Under the pieces are notes generated by a model. The model saw only the letters and a list, made by a program, of their open reading frames with translations, ran no database searches and had not been told where the DNA came from. DNA of 6,022 nucleotides, from NCBI GenBank assembly GCA_900555225.1, contig USKL01000104.1, positions 1 to 6,022 of the forward strand, written 5' to 3'. The position numbers were made by a program, and so were the translations under genes. Positions 1-5,835 of this stretch are shown here, in pieces. The stretch is from an uncultured Collinsella sp. (lineage in GTDB: Bacteria > Actinomycetota > Coriobacteriia > Coriobacteriales > Coriobacteriaceae). Every line of letters starts with the position of its first letter. Position 1 is the first letter of the stretch.

Positions 1-410
1 GCGCTCATGAGATTGGTGAGGGTGTCTACCATGCGCTCTTGCAGTGCCTGGCTTCCTTCTCCTCCGTAAGGGACCAAGTCCTCGCCGGGTTCCCAGACGT
101 CGGTGGGCAGAGCGTCGTGGGGGCCTTCTTCGAAGGTGCCGTAGCAGCGCTCGATGATGCCTTCGCAGGACTCGACTGCTGCGTCCGGGCCGAGGAGCTC
201 GCATGCGACGAGCTGAGCTGTATCCATGGCTCGACCCAAAGGCGACGAGACCACTTTGTCGGGGACAACGTCATGGGCCTTGAGCCATGCGGCTGCCATT
301 CCCGCTTGTTTGCGGCCAAGGTCGGTCAGCGACGAATCGCAGCGGCCCTGGACCAGCTTCTTGACGTTGAACTCCGTCTGGCCGTGGCGGAGCAGATACA
401 GCCTCTTCAT
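1..410 (-). CDS. Histidine phosphatase family protein (phosphoglycerate mutase-like), N-terminal part
   Basis: Translation from the ATG at 410 gives 136 residues and then runs off the left edge, so the C-terminal part is missing. The N-terminus MKRLYLLRHGQTEFN carries the RHG signature; His9 is the expected phospho-accepting histidine and Arg8 its partner. SSPLGRAMDTA (residues 55-65) is the second conserved block, with Arg60 as a phosphate ligand, and IIERCYGTFEE (85-95) supplies the likely acid Glu87. GGEGSQALQERM (117-128) matches the usual GGES region. The second catalytic histidine should lie beyond the window. The family removes phosphate from small molecules or phosphoproteins in the cytoplasm; the substrate cannot be told here (gpmB-like, cobC-like or unspecific phosphatase). 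A purine-rich AAGGGGAG sits just before the ATG. The gene starts 39 bases after the CDF stop with no terminator between, so co-transcription is likely. Confidence 0.9.
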   Translation of the reverse strand, partial: MKRLYLLRHGQTEFNVKKLVQGRCDSSLTDLGRKQAGMAAAWLKAHDVVPDKVVSSPLGRAMDTAQLVACELLGPDAAVESCEGIIERCYGTFEEGPHDALPTDVWEPGEDLVPYGGEGSQALQERMVDTLTNLMS

Positions 411-449
411 ATTCTCCCCTTCTGTATAACTTGCTTTGCCGGCACAGCC

Positions 450-1604
450 CTACTCGTGGGTATGCCCTACGTAGTCTTCGTCGATCGTAATCTTGGCAAT
501 CGACTTGGGATATTCCGATTCGACCCGTTGTGCCAGCTCGTGCTTTACGTCCTCGGCACTCATTTGCAGATCCGAGGGGCGCACGCAGTCGAAAATCACA
601 TTGGTGTGCGTAGGACCCGGCACACAGCGCAGGTCATGAATCGAGAGGCGACTATCGATCTCCTGAGCCATTGCGTTAATGCGTAAACGCATGCTCGCCA
701 CCTTGGGATCGTCGGTCACGATGGGGTCGTAATGGAGCGTGACGATCATGCCGTCTTCGTTCCTAAACGCCTGCTCGATGTTATCGAGCGTGTCGTGACT
801 TTCCATCGGGCTGGCTTCGGCCGCCATCTCGGCGTGAGCGCTTGCGAACTTCCTGCCCGGGCCGTAGTCGTGAACCATCAGATCGTGAACGCCCAAAACG
901 CCGGGGTAGCTCATGATCTTGCTGCGGATATGCTCGACGAGCTTAGGATCGGGCGTCTGGCCCAAAAGCGGGCTCACCGTATCTTGGATAAGCTCAAAGC
1001 CGCTCCAGCCAATATAGGCACCAACGGCAAGGCCGACCCAAGCGTCAAGGTTGATGCCCGTCACCTGCGAAACAATTGCGCACGCCAGCACGGCGCCCGT
1101 GGCAAGGACATCGTTCTTGGAATCTTGCGCGGTCGCATGCAGCGTCTCGGACTCAATGCGATCGCCGAGCTTTTGGTTGAGGGCCGCCATCCACAGCTTA
1201 ACAACCATCGAAAGCACGAGAACTGCCACCAGGGCAAGCGAGAACTCGACAGGTTCGGGGTGGATGACGCGCTCAACCGAAGACTTCACCAGCTCAACGC
1301 CAATCAGCAGCACGAGCGCCGCCACGACCAGGCCCGAGAGATACTCGTAGCGACCGTGGCCGTAAGGATGCTCGGGGTCGGCCGGCTTGCTCGCCAGCTT
1401 AAAACCCAGCACGCTCACGATGTTCGAGCTGGCATCGGACAGGTTGTTCATGGCATCCGCCACAATCGAAACCGATCCCGAAACCACACCGATTGCGCCC
1501 TTCGCAGCACAAAGTGCCACATTGGCGACAATACACACCATGCCCGCTAACGTGCCCACACGCGCACGATCGCCCTGTGCGCGCCTAACAATCCACTCGA
1601 CCAT
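450..1604 (-). CDS. Cation diffusion facilitator (CDF) family transporter, probable Mn-type
   Basis: This 384-residue inner-membrane metal/H+ antiporter would export divalent metal from the cytoplasm. About six membrane segments fall near residues 17-40, 43-70, 89-108, 120-142, 166-182 and 186-205. ADAMNNLSDASSN (49-61) in TM2 and the block around QDSKNDVLATGA (160-171) in TM5 hold the transport site. Aligned by eye with E. coli YiiP (Asp45/Asp49, His153/Asp157), the ligands are Asn53, Asp57, Asp161 and Asp165. Lack of the histidine of Zn-type CDFs points towards the MntE-like manganese group, which is an inference. HPYGHGRYEY (79-88) is the typical loop after TM2. A cytoplasmic dimerisation domain spans about 219-293, and a further ~90-residue domain follows, as in many 380-residue Gram-positive-type CDFs. 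The start at 1604 has GGGGGCGG upstream. An in-frame ATG-TAG pair sits directly before it (1610-1605), so the ORF cannot extend further. It is the first gene after the terminator at 1680-1715. Confidence 0.93.
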   Translation of the reverse strand: MVEWIVRRAQGDRARVGTLAGMVCIVANVALCAAKGAIGVVSGSVSIVADAMNNLSDASSNIVSVLGFKLASKPADPEHPYGHGRYEYLSGLVVAALVLLIGVELVKSSVERVIHPEPVEFSLALVAVLVLSMVVKLWMAALNQKLGDRIESETLHATAQDSKNDVLATGAVLACAIVSQVTGINLDAWVGLAVGAYIGWSGFELIQDTVSPLLGQTPDPKLVEHIRSKIMSYPGVLGVHDLMVHDYGPGRKFASAHAEMAAEASPMESHDTLDNIEQAFRNEDGMIVTLHYDPIVTDDPKVASMRLRINAMAQEIDSRLSIHDLRCVPGPTHTNVIFDCVRPSDLQMSAEDVKHELAQRVESEYPKSIAKITIDEDYVGHTHE

Positions 1605-1651
1605 CTACATCCGCCCCCACGGTACTACCTATATATCTATTGCTCAAACGG

Positions 1652-1678
1652 ATTGTAGTGTAGCCACTTTGTCCTCAA
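1652..1678 (-). promoter_or_regulatory. Candidate promoter for the CDF-phosphatase unit
   Basis: On the minus strand, TTGAGG (1678-1673) could be a -35 and TACAAT (1657-1652) a -10, separated by 15 bases, which is shorter than the usual 16-18. TACAAT differs from the sigma-70-type consensus at one position. An AT-rich run with TATATA follows near 1635-1629 and is an alternative -10, but it has no good -35. The position between the terminator and the CDF start makes a promoter here expected; the exact boxes are uncertain. A 9-base palindrome, GGTAGTACC (1629-1621), lies between these boxes and the start codon and could be an operator, though it is short enough to be chance. Confidence 0.3.
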
Positions 1679-1679
1679 G

Positions 1680-1715
1680 ATACAAAAGGCCGCAGCCCAC
1701 ACGAGCCACGGCCTT
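1680..1715 (-). terminator. Rho-independent terminator after the EIIC gene
   Basis: The minus-strand transcript contains AAGGCCGUGGCUC, loop GUGU, then GGGCUGCGGCCUU. These arms pair over 13 positions with three G-U wobbles and no bulge. The stem is followed by a short U-rich run (UUUUGUAUCUU, counting the last two stem bases). It starts 38 bases after the EIIC stop codon at 1754 and precedes the CDF start, as expected for the end of the acc-EIIC transcript. The U-run is brief, so efficiency may be moderate. Confidence 0.82.
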
Positions 1716-1753
1716 GGAGTGCGACATGCGGGACTGCACCTTTGTCAATCGAT

Positions 1754-2968
1754 TTATGCGCTTGCCTCGGCCACGCTCTTCGAGGTTTTGGGCGAATCGG
1801 CTCCGTCCCCCGTCGCCTGCCCCTTCGCCGGCACCACGCCAAAGCAGTAGCTCAGCGCCGCAGACACCGCAAATGCCACACCGCCGGCAAAGCAGCACCA
1901 CAGCAGGTTCGAAAAACCACCTGTGGCAAAGCCAATGACCATGAGGACATTCGTCATGCCGATGGTATAGGCCGTAACGTGGCCCACGGCTGCAACAAGG
2001 CCTCCGACGGCGCCGCCGATGGCCATACATGTGAGGCACCTGCCATATTTAAAGCCGCAACCGTACAGCGCCGGCTCGCTTACGCCGCCAAGCACGCCCG
2101 AGATTGAATAGCCCAGCATGAGCGCCTTCTCGTCCTTATCCGCAACGCGGAGCGACGCGCCAAAGGGCATGCCCCAAACGGCAAACGTTGCCATCGTCGC
2201 GGCGATCAGGATGCACGAATCCGTTCCCACACTCATAAACTGCGCATAGGCGAGCGATAGGACGACGTTGCTGACGCCCGCGATCTTTAGGAACTCCCAG
2301 CCCGCGGCAAGTCCCATGAGCGTGAGCAGCGACACAATGCCACCGGAATTGCCAAGCATAAACATAAGCTGGCCCAACAGCATGCCCAGATAGCTGCCCG
2401 CCGGCGCCGTAATACACAGCGAAACCGGAACCATAACGAGCATGGTCGCAAACGGAACGAACGAGAATGCCACGGCCTTAGGGATAACGCGCTGAAAGAA
2501 ACACTCCACTCGCCATAGCGCGGGCACCGAGATGAGAACCGGAATAACAGTCGTCGTGTAATCGTTGACCGGCGCGGGAAGCAGACCATACACGGAAGTC
2601 ATCGATGCCCCCGTCGTCGATGCGGCATCGACGAGCTGAAGCAGATCGGGCGCAATCAATACGCCGCCCAGCATCATGCCCAGCTGCTCCGAGCAACCGA
2701 GCTGGCGGGCGGCCGCCCAACCAAGATAAATGGGCAAAAAGTAGTAGCCGGCGTTATAGAGCCAACTGTAGAACAGGCGATAGATTTCGGAATCGGCAGA
2801 CCACAGGCCCAGCATACCTTCGCCCATAATGACGGCAACGGTGCGGAACAACGCCGCGCAGACAATAAACGGCAGCGCCGACATCATGCTTTTGGACAGA
2901 TAGTCCACCACGGCCATGGCGTTTGATGAAACCGTCGTTGTAAACGAGGTGTTAGAAACTTGTGACAT
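1754..2968 (-). CDS. PTS sugar transporter subunit EIIC, glucose/beta-glucoside superfamily, stand-alone
   Basis: This 404-residue polytopic membrane protein resembles the EIIC domain of BglF/ScrA-type phosphotransferase permeases, which carries the sugar across the membrane while EIIB phosphorylates it. Shared blocks are YYFLPIYLGWAAARQLG (75-91), MLGGVLIAPDLLQL (99-112), YTTTVIPVLIS (137-147) with the following RVECFFQRVIPKA (153-165), and GGVSEPALYG (294-303). The last corresponds to the GITEPAIYG signature, with Glu298 as the expected sugar-binding glutamate. About ten hydrophobic segments are visible. There is no EIIB domain with a phosphorylatable cysteine and no EIIA domain, so partners must be encoded elsewhere; the substrate is unknown. 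The polar C-terminal tail (about 380-404) looks disordered. I chose the ATG at 2968 because GGGAAAGG lies six bases before it; an in-frame ATG at 2992 with its own GGGAAAG would add eight residues. The reading frame stays open further upstream, but only as an out-of-frame shadow of accDA. The gene lies 40 bases after accDA, on the same strand. Confidence 0.88.
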   Translation of the reverse strand: MSQVSNTSFTTTVSSNAMAVVDYLSKSMMSALPFIVCAALFRTVAVIMGEGMLGLWSADSEIYRLFYSWLYNAGYYFLPIYLGWAAARQLGCSEQLGMMLGGVLIAPDLLQLVDAASTTGASMTSVYGLLPAPVNDYTTTVIPVLISVPALWRVECFFQRVIPKAVAFSFVPFATMLVMVPVSLCITAPAGSYLGMLLGQLMFMLGNSGGIVSLLTLMGLAAGWEFLKIAGVSNVVLSLAYAQFMSVGTDSCILIAATMATFAVWGMPFGASLRVADKDEKALMLGYSISGVLGGVSEPALYGCGFKYGRCLTCMAIGGAVGGLVAAVGHVTAYTIGMTNVLMVIGFATGGFSNLLWCCFAGGVAFAVSAALSYCFGVVPAKGQATGDGADSPKTSKSVAEASA

Positions 2969-3014
2969 GGAACGCCTTTCCCAATGTGACATGCGGGCTT
3001 TCCCTTTGTCACAT
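2961..3014 (-). repeat. Inverted and direct repeats at the accDA-EIIC junction
   Basis: On the minus strand, ATGTGACA (3014-3007, containing the accDA stop TGA) is followed by TGTCACAT (2991-2984). They form a perfect 8-bp stem with a 15-base loop, inside which GGG and CCC can also pair. TGTCACA occurs again at 2967-2961, overlapping the EIIC start codon, and could pair instead with the same upstream arm over 7 bp. In addition, GGGAAAG followed shortly by ATGTCACA occurs twice, 24 bases apart and in the same reading frame, like a duplicated ribosome-binding and start cassette. The repeats are seen directly; any regulatory role is inferred. The stem is A+T-mixed and lacks a following U-run, so it is not a terminator. 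Confidence 0.6.
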
Positions 3015-4733
3015 CGTGCAGTACTGACCGATTGCGCGGTACTTTTCGTAGCGGAGGTTTGTGAGGGTCGCGTCGTCGAGTTGCCCAAGCGTATCGAAGG
3101 CATCAAATGCCGAGGACATGACGGCACCGGCGATCTCCTCATGCGACAGGCCCCTATCGTCAACGATGCCGTCGATGATGCCGAGTGCCAACAGATCGGG
3201 GGCCGTGAGCTTAAGCGCCTCGGCGGCCTCATTCGCGCGCTCGGTATCCTTCCACAGGATCGACGCACAGGCCTCGGGGCTCACGACCGAATAGGCCGAG
3301 CTCGAGAGCATCAGGATGCGGTCGGCCACGGACAGCGCCAACGCGCCACCAGAGCCGCCTTCGCCCGTCACCACCGAGACGATCGGTGTCTTAAGGCCGC
3401 TCATCTCCATGAGATTTTGGGCAATCGCCTCGCCCTGGCCGCGCTCCTCGGCACCGATGCCGCAAAACGCACCCGAAGTATCGACCAGGCACAGAACCGG
3501 TCGACCAAACTTTTCGGCCTGGCGCATAAGGCGACGCGCTTTGCGGTAGCCCTCGGGATGCGCCATGCCAAAGTTGCGGCGCATACGCTCTTTGGTCGTG
3601 GTGCCGCGCTCGATGGCGATAACCGTTACGGGACGTCCGTCTTTCCAGCCAATGCCAGCCACCACAGCGGCATCGTCGCCAAAGTAACGGTCGCCGTGCA
3701 GTTCCACAAATCCATCCAGGCCCAGCGAGATCATCTCACCCGCCGTGGCGCGATCTGCCGAGCGGGTCTGCTTGACAATCTCGAGCGCGGTTTTTGGTGC
3801 GGCCGAGCGCTTGAACAAGTGTCCCAGCTTTTTGCCGCGGCGACCCGTATGCACGATCTCATGCGGTGCCCCCAGGCCGGGCGCGTGCCCTTCGTGCAGC
3901 GCCAGCAGCTCGCCTACCGTGAGCGCAATCTCGCCACGCGGAACAACGGCATCGCAAAAGCCGTGCTCCAGCAAAAACTCGGAGCGCTGGAATCCCTTGG
4001 GCAGGCGCTTGTGCATGTTCTGCTCGATCACGCGCGGGCCGGCAAATGCCGTCAGGGCATCGGGCTCGGCCAGGATAATGTCGCCCTCCATGGCAAAGCT
4101 CGCGGTTACGCCTCCGGTCGTGGGGTCGGTGAGCACCGTGATATACAGGCCGCCCGCCTCGCTGTGGCGCCTAACCGCCGCAGAAATCTTGGCCATCTGC
4201 ATAAGCGATGTCACGCCCTCTTGCATGCGCGCACCGCCCGAAACGGTAAAGCCGACAACTGGCAATCCAAGCTCGGTCGCTCGCTCAAATGTGCGACAGA
4301 TCTTCTCACCCACCACGGAACCCATCGAGCCCATCATAAAGTTGGCGTCCATAAAGAAGAGCGCGGTATCGCAACCGCAGATTTTGCCCCTGCCGCACAC
4401 AACGGCATCGTGCTCGCCCGAACGCTCGCTCACGCTCTTGAGCTTGTCGGCATAGCCGGGAAACGAGAGGAAGTCCTCCGGCGCCAGAATGGCATCCCAT
4501 TCCTCAAACGTGCCCTCGTCAATCGTCATGCGCATGCGGTCGCGCCCGCTCACGCGAAAGTGTTTGCCGCAACGAGGGCAGACCTCGAGGTTGTCGTGCA
4601 GGCGCGCCTCATCGATCACGCGGCGGCACTCCGGGCACTTGATAAACACGTGGCGCGCGGGAAACTCGGCGCACGACTCGGTCATCGGTCCCTCGAGGAC
4701 GTTGACCGTCTTCGCTTTTCTATTCATCAGCAT
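3009..4733 (-). CDS. accDA: Acetyl-CoA carboxylase carboxyltransferase, fused beta-alpha subunits (AccD-AccA)
   Basis: One 574-residue chain carries both carboxyltransferase subunits, which move CO2 from carboxybiotin on AccB to acetyl-CoA, giving malonyl-CoA for fatty acid synthesis in the cytoplasm. Residues ~17-290 are AccD: a four-cysteine zinc ribbon (Cys33, Cys36, Cys52, Cys55), SGGARMQEG (165-173), and DPTTGGVTASFA (203-214). Residues ~315-574 are AccA: RRNFGMAHPEGYRKA (385-399), GAEERGQGEAIA (428-438 region), GEGGSGGALA (457-466), and SPEACASILWKD (485-496). E. coli AccD and AccA are 304 and 319 residues; the fusion is shorter mainly because the helical N-terminus of AccA is replaced by a short basic linker (about 298-325). 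The ATG at 4733 overlaps the accC stop by 14 bases and has GGGG seven bases upstream; ATG 4727 is an alternative. The overlap implies translational coupling to accC. Both catalytic cores look complete, so this gene is probably functional in its native genome. Confidence 0.95.
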   Translation of the reverse strand: MLMNRKAKTVNVLEGPMTESCAEFPARHVFIKCPECRRVIDEARLHDNLEVCPRCGKHFRVSGRDRMRMTIDEGTFEEWDAILAPEDFLSFPGYADKLKSVSERSGEHDAVVCGRGKICGCDTALFFMDANFMMGSMGSVVGEKICRTFERATELGLPVVGFTVSGGARMQEGVTSLMQMAKISAAVRRHSEAGGLYITVLTDPTTGGVTASFAMEGDIILAEPDALTAFAGPRVIEQNMHKRLPKGFQRSEFLLEHGFCDAVVPRGEIALTVGELLALHEGHAPGLGAPHEIVHTGRRGKKLGHLFKRSAAPKTALEIVKQTRSADRATAGEMISLGLDGFVELHGDRYFGDDAAVVAGIGWKDGRPVTVIAIERGTTTKERMRRNFGMAHPEGYRKARRLMRQAEKFGRPVLCLVDTSGAFCGIGAEERGQGEAIAQNLMEMSGLKTPIVSVVTGEGGSGGALALSVADRILMLSSSAYSVVSPEACASILWKDTERANEAAEALKLTAPDLLALGIIDGIVDDRGLSHEEIAGAVMSSAFDAFDTLGQLDDATLTNLRYEKYRAIGQYCTM

Positions 4734-5835
4734 AGAGATGCCCCATCAGATCGGTGTGATACATGCCCGACAAGAACTCGCCGTTTGCCAGCACGTCGAG
4801 CTGAAGCTCGCTGTTTTCGCTCACGCCCTCAATCACGAGCTCGCCCAGGGCCGAGCGCATCTTGCGAATGGCGCCGTCACGCGTGGGCGCACACACGATG
4901 AGCTTGCCGAGCATGGAATCGTAGTACGGCGGAACTGTCGCACCGGTGAACATGGCCGAATCCCAGCGCACGCGCGGACCACCCGGCACACGCAACGCGG
5001 TGACCGTTCCACATGACGGCAGAAAGTCCGGCGTTTCGGCATTGATGCGGCACTCCATGGCGTGGTTGCGGACCGGCATGTCCTCCCGCTCAAAAGGCAG
5101 AGGCTGGCCGGCTGCCACGCGCAGCTGCCACTTGACCAAGTCGGTATCGGTCACAAACTCTGTAACCGGATGCTCCACCTGCAAGCGCGTGTTCATTTCC
5201 ATAAAGTAGAAATTGCCGTCATCCGAATACAGGAACTCGATGGTACCGGCCCCTTCGTAGCCGACGGCACGAGCCAAGTCACGCGCTGCCTTGTGCATGC
5301 GAGCACGAATGTCGTCGTGTCCGTCGAGGCACGGCGCAGGGCTCTCCTCGATCAGCTTTTGATTGCGACGCTGCACCGAGCACTCGCGCTCGCCGAGCGA
5401 AAACACATGGCCCTGCTTATCGGCCATAATCTGCACCTCAACGTGGTGCGCCGGCGCGACGAACTTCTCCATGTAGCACTCGCCGTCGCCAAAGACGGCC
5501 TCGCCCTCGGCACGCGCCTCGATGAACGCCTTTGCCGCATCTTCCACGCGCTCGACCTTGACCACGCGCACGCCGCCGTACTTTTCAAAGTCCATCGCCA
5601 CTTTTTCTTTGATTCCCTGCGGATCTGCATCGTCCGGCGCGTCCAGCGCCAGCGTTACCAGCACGTTCAGCGCCTCGGTACCATCCTTCGGGATAAGGTT
5701 AAGCACGCTTGGCCCTATCAAAAGGCCCGCAACAAGATAACCCGTTACATTGGGCAGCGAAATAAGCTTCGCAAACCTGTTGAACAGAAGTCCGGCCGCC
5801 ATAGCAGCCGCAATATATAAAATTGTAATGCTCAT
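4720..5835 (-). CDS. accC: Chimeric ORF: C-terminal biotin carboxylase (AccC) joined in frame to an antiporter N-terminus
   Basis: From about residue 88 to 371 this is biotin carboxylase, the acetyl-CoA carboxylase subunit that uses ATP and bicarbonate to carboxylate biotin on AccB. Visible blocks are HVEVQIMADKQG (131-142), ERECSVQRRNQK (149-160), the metal/ATP-site motif MEMNTRLQVEHPVTE (212-226, with Glu213, Asn215, Arg217, Glu221), Glu200, and VRW...VPPYYDSMLGKLI with Arg290 as the equivalent of E. coli Arg338. E. coli His236 is replaced by Asn158. The match starts near E. coli residue 166 and covers ~284 of its 449 residues, so the N-terminal domain and glycine-rich ATP loop are absent. 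In their place are ~50 residues of a cation/H+ antiporter and ~38 unassigned residues. As it stands the protein should not be an active carboxylase. The AccC portion itself is intact to its stop, which overlaps accDA. AccC identity is very secure; the ORF start as a real gene start for AccC is not. Confidence 0.85.
   Translation of the reverse strand: MSITILYIAAAMAAGLLFNRFAKLISLPNVTGYLVAGLLIGPSVLNLIPKDGTEALNVLVTLALDAPDDADPQGIKEKVAMDFEKYGGVRVVKVERVEDAAKAFIEARAEGEAVFGDGECYMEKFVAPAHHVEVQIMADKQGHVFSLGERECSVQRRNQKLIEESPAPCLDGHDDIRARMHKAARDLARAVGYEGAGTIEFLYSDDGNFYFMEMNTRLQVEHPVTEFVTDTDLVKWQLRVAAGQPLPFEREDMPVRNHAMECRINAETPDFLPSCGTVTALRVPGGPRVRWDSAMFTGATVPPYYDSMLGKLIVCAPTRDGAIRKMRSALGELVIEGVSENSELQLDVLANGEFLSGMYHTDLMGHLYADE
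5572..5685 (-). other. Seam of unassigned origin between antiporter and AccC segments
   Basis: These 38 codons encode residues 51-88 of the chimeric ORF. They read as plausible protein (a strand NVLVTLALDAP, a helix DPQGIKEKVAMDFEKYG, then VRVVKVE running into AccC), but fit neither the antiporter nor biotin carboxylase, where a glycine-rich loop should precede MRVV. The other minus-strand frames meet stops here, so the shown frame is the only credible one. Codons such as CAG, AAA, GAA, CTG and GCG differ both from the CTT/ATA/AGG-rich antiporter side and the GTC/CGC/GAG-rich AccC side, hinting at a third source. The joining point to AccC is near GGCGGCGTGCGCGTGGTC, where microhomology with a native Gly-Gly-Met-Arg-Val-Val coding sequence is possible. 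Boundaries are estimated from protein similarity, within a few codons. Confidence 0.5.
5686..5835 (-). pseudogene. N-terminal fragment of a CPA2-family monovalent cation/H+ antiporter
   Basis: The first 50 residues of the chimeric ORF contain a hydrophobic helix ILYIAAAMAAGLLFNRFAKL followed by SLPNVTGYLVAGLLIGPSVL. This is the characteristic opening of KefB/NapA-type CPA2 antiporters: the basic N-R/K segment, then PxVxGYLxAGxxxGP in TM2. A full protein would have about 380-600 residues and twelve or so membrane segments; only about the first two remain. Its ATG shares one base with the stop of the upstream P-II-like gene (TGATG), typical of a translationally coupled operon, and AAGAAGAG lies just before it. 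The G+C content of the adjoining DNA is lower than in the rest of the window (28 of 60 bases at 5761-5820). I see it as the start of an intact gene in another DNA context, cut at the seam. Confidence 0.75.

Noticed and set aside
732..1550. A 272-codon plus-strand open frame opposite the CDF gene
   Set aside because: It is low in hydrophobic residues, has no family signature and lies wholly within the confidently identified CDF gene.
1605..1753. A manganese riboswitch in the leader of the CDF gene
   Set aside because: The gap is only 149 bases, much of it the upstream terminator, and I see none of the paired conserved loops expected of the yybP-ykoY type.
2984..3014. A terminator between accDA and EIIC
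   Set aside because: The 8-bp stem is not G+C-rich, has a 15-base loop and is followed by TTGGGAAAGG instead of a U-run.
2969..3268. A 100-residue N-terminal extension of the EIIC gene
   Set aside because: It overlaps the conserved AccA end in another frame, is Arg/Ser-rich with no domain, and a good ribosome-binding site precedes the internal ATG at 2968.
2916..4901. A 661-codon plus-strand open frame antisense to accDA
   Set aside because: It mirrors the codons of a strongly conserved gene in G+C-rich DNA; its translation has no recognisable domain and is rich in Arg, His and Ala, as such shadows usually are.
4720..5835. A deliberate functional fusion of an ion transporter with biotin carboxylase
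   Set aside because: Only two membrane segments of the transporter and no N-terminal or glycine-loop part of the carboxylase remain, so neither half could do its known job; the composition break points to a chimera instead.
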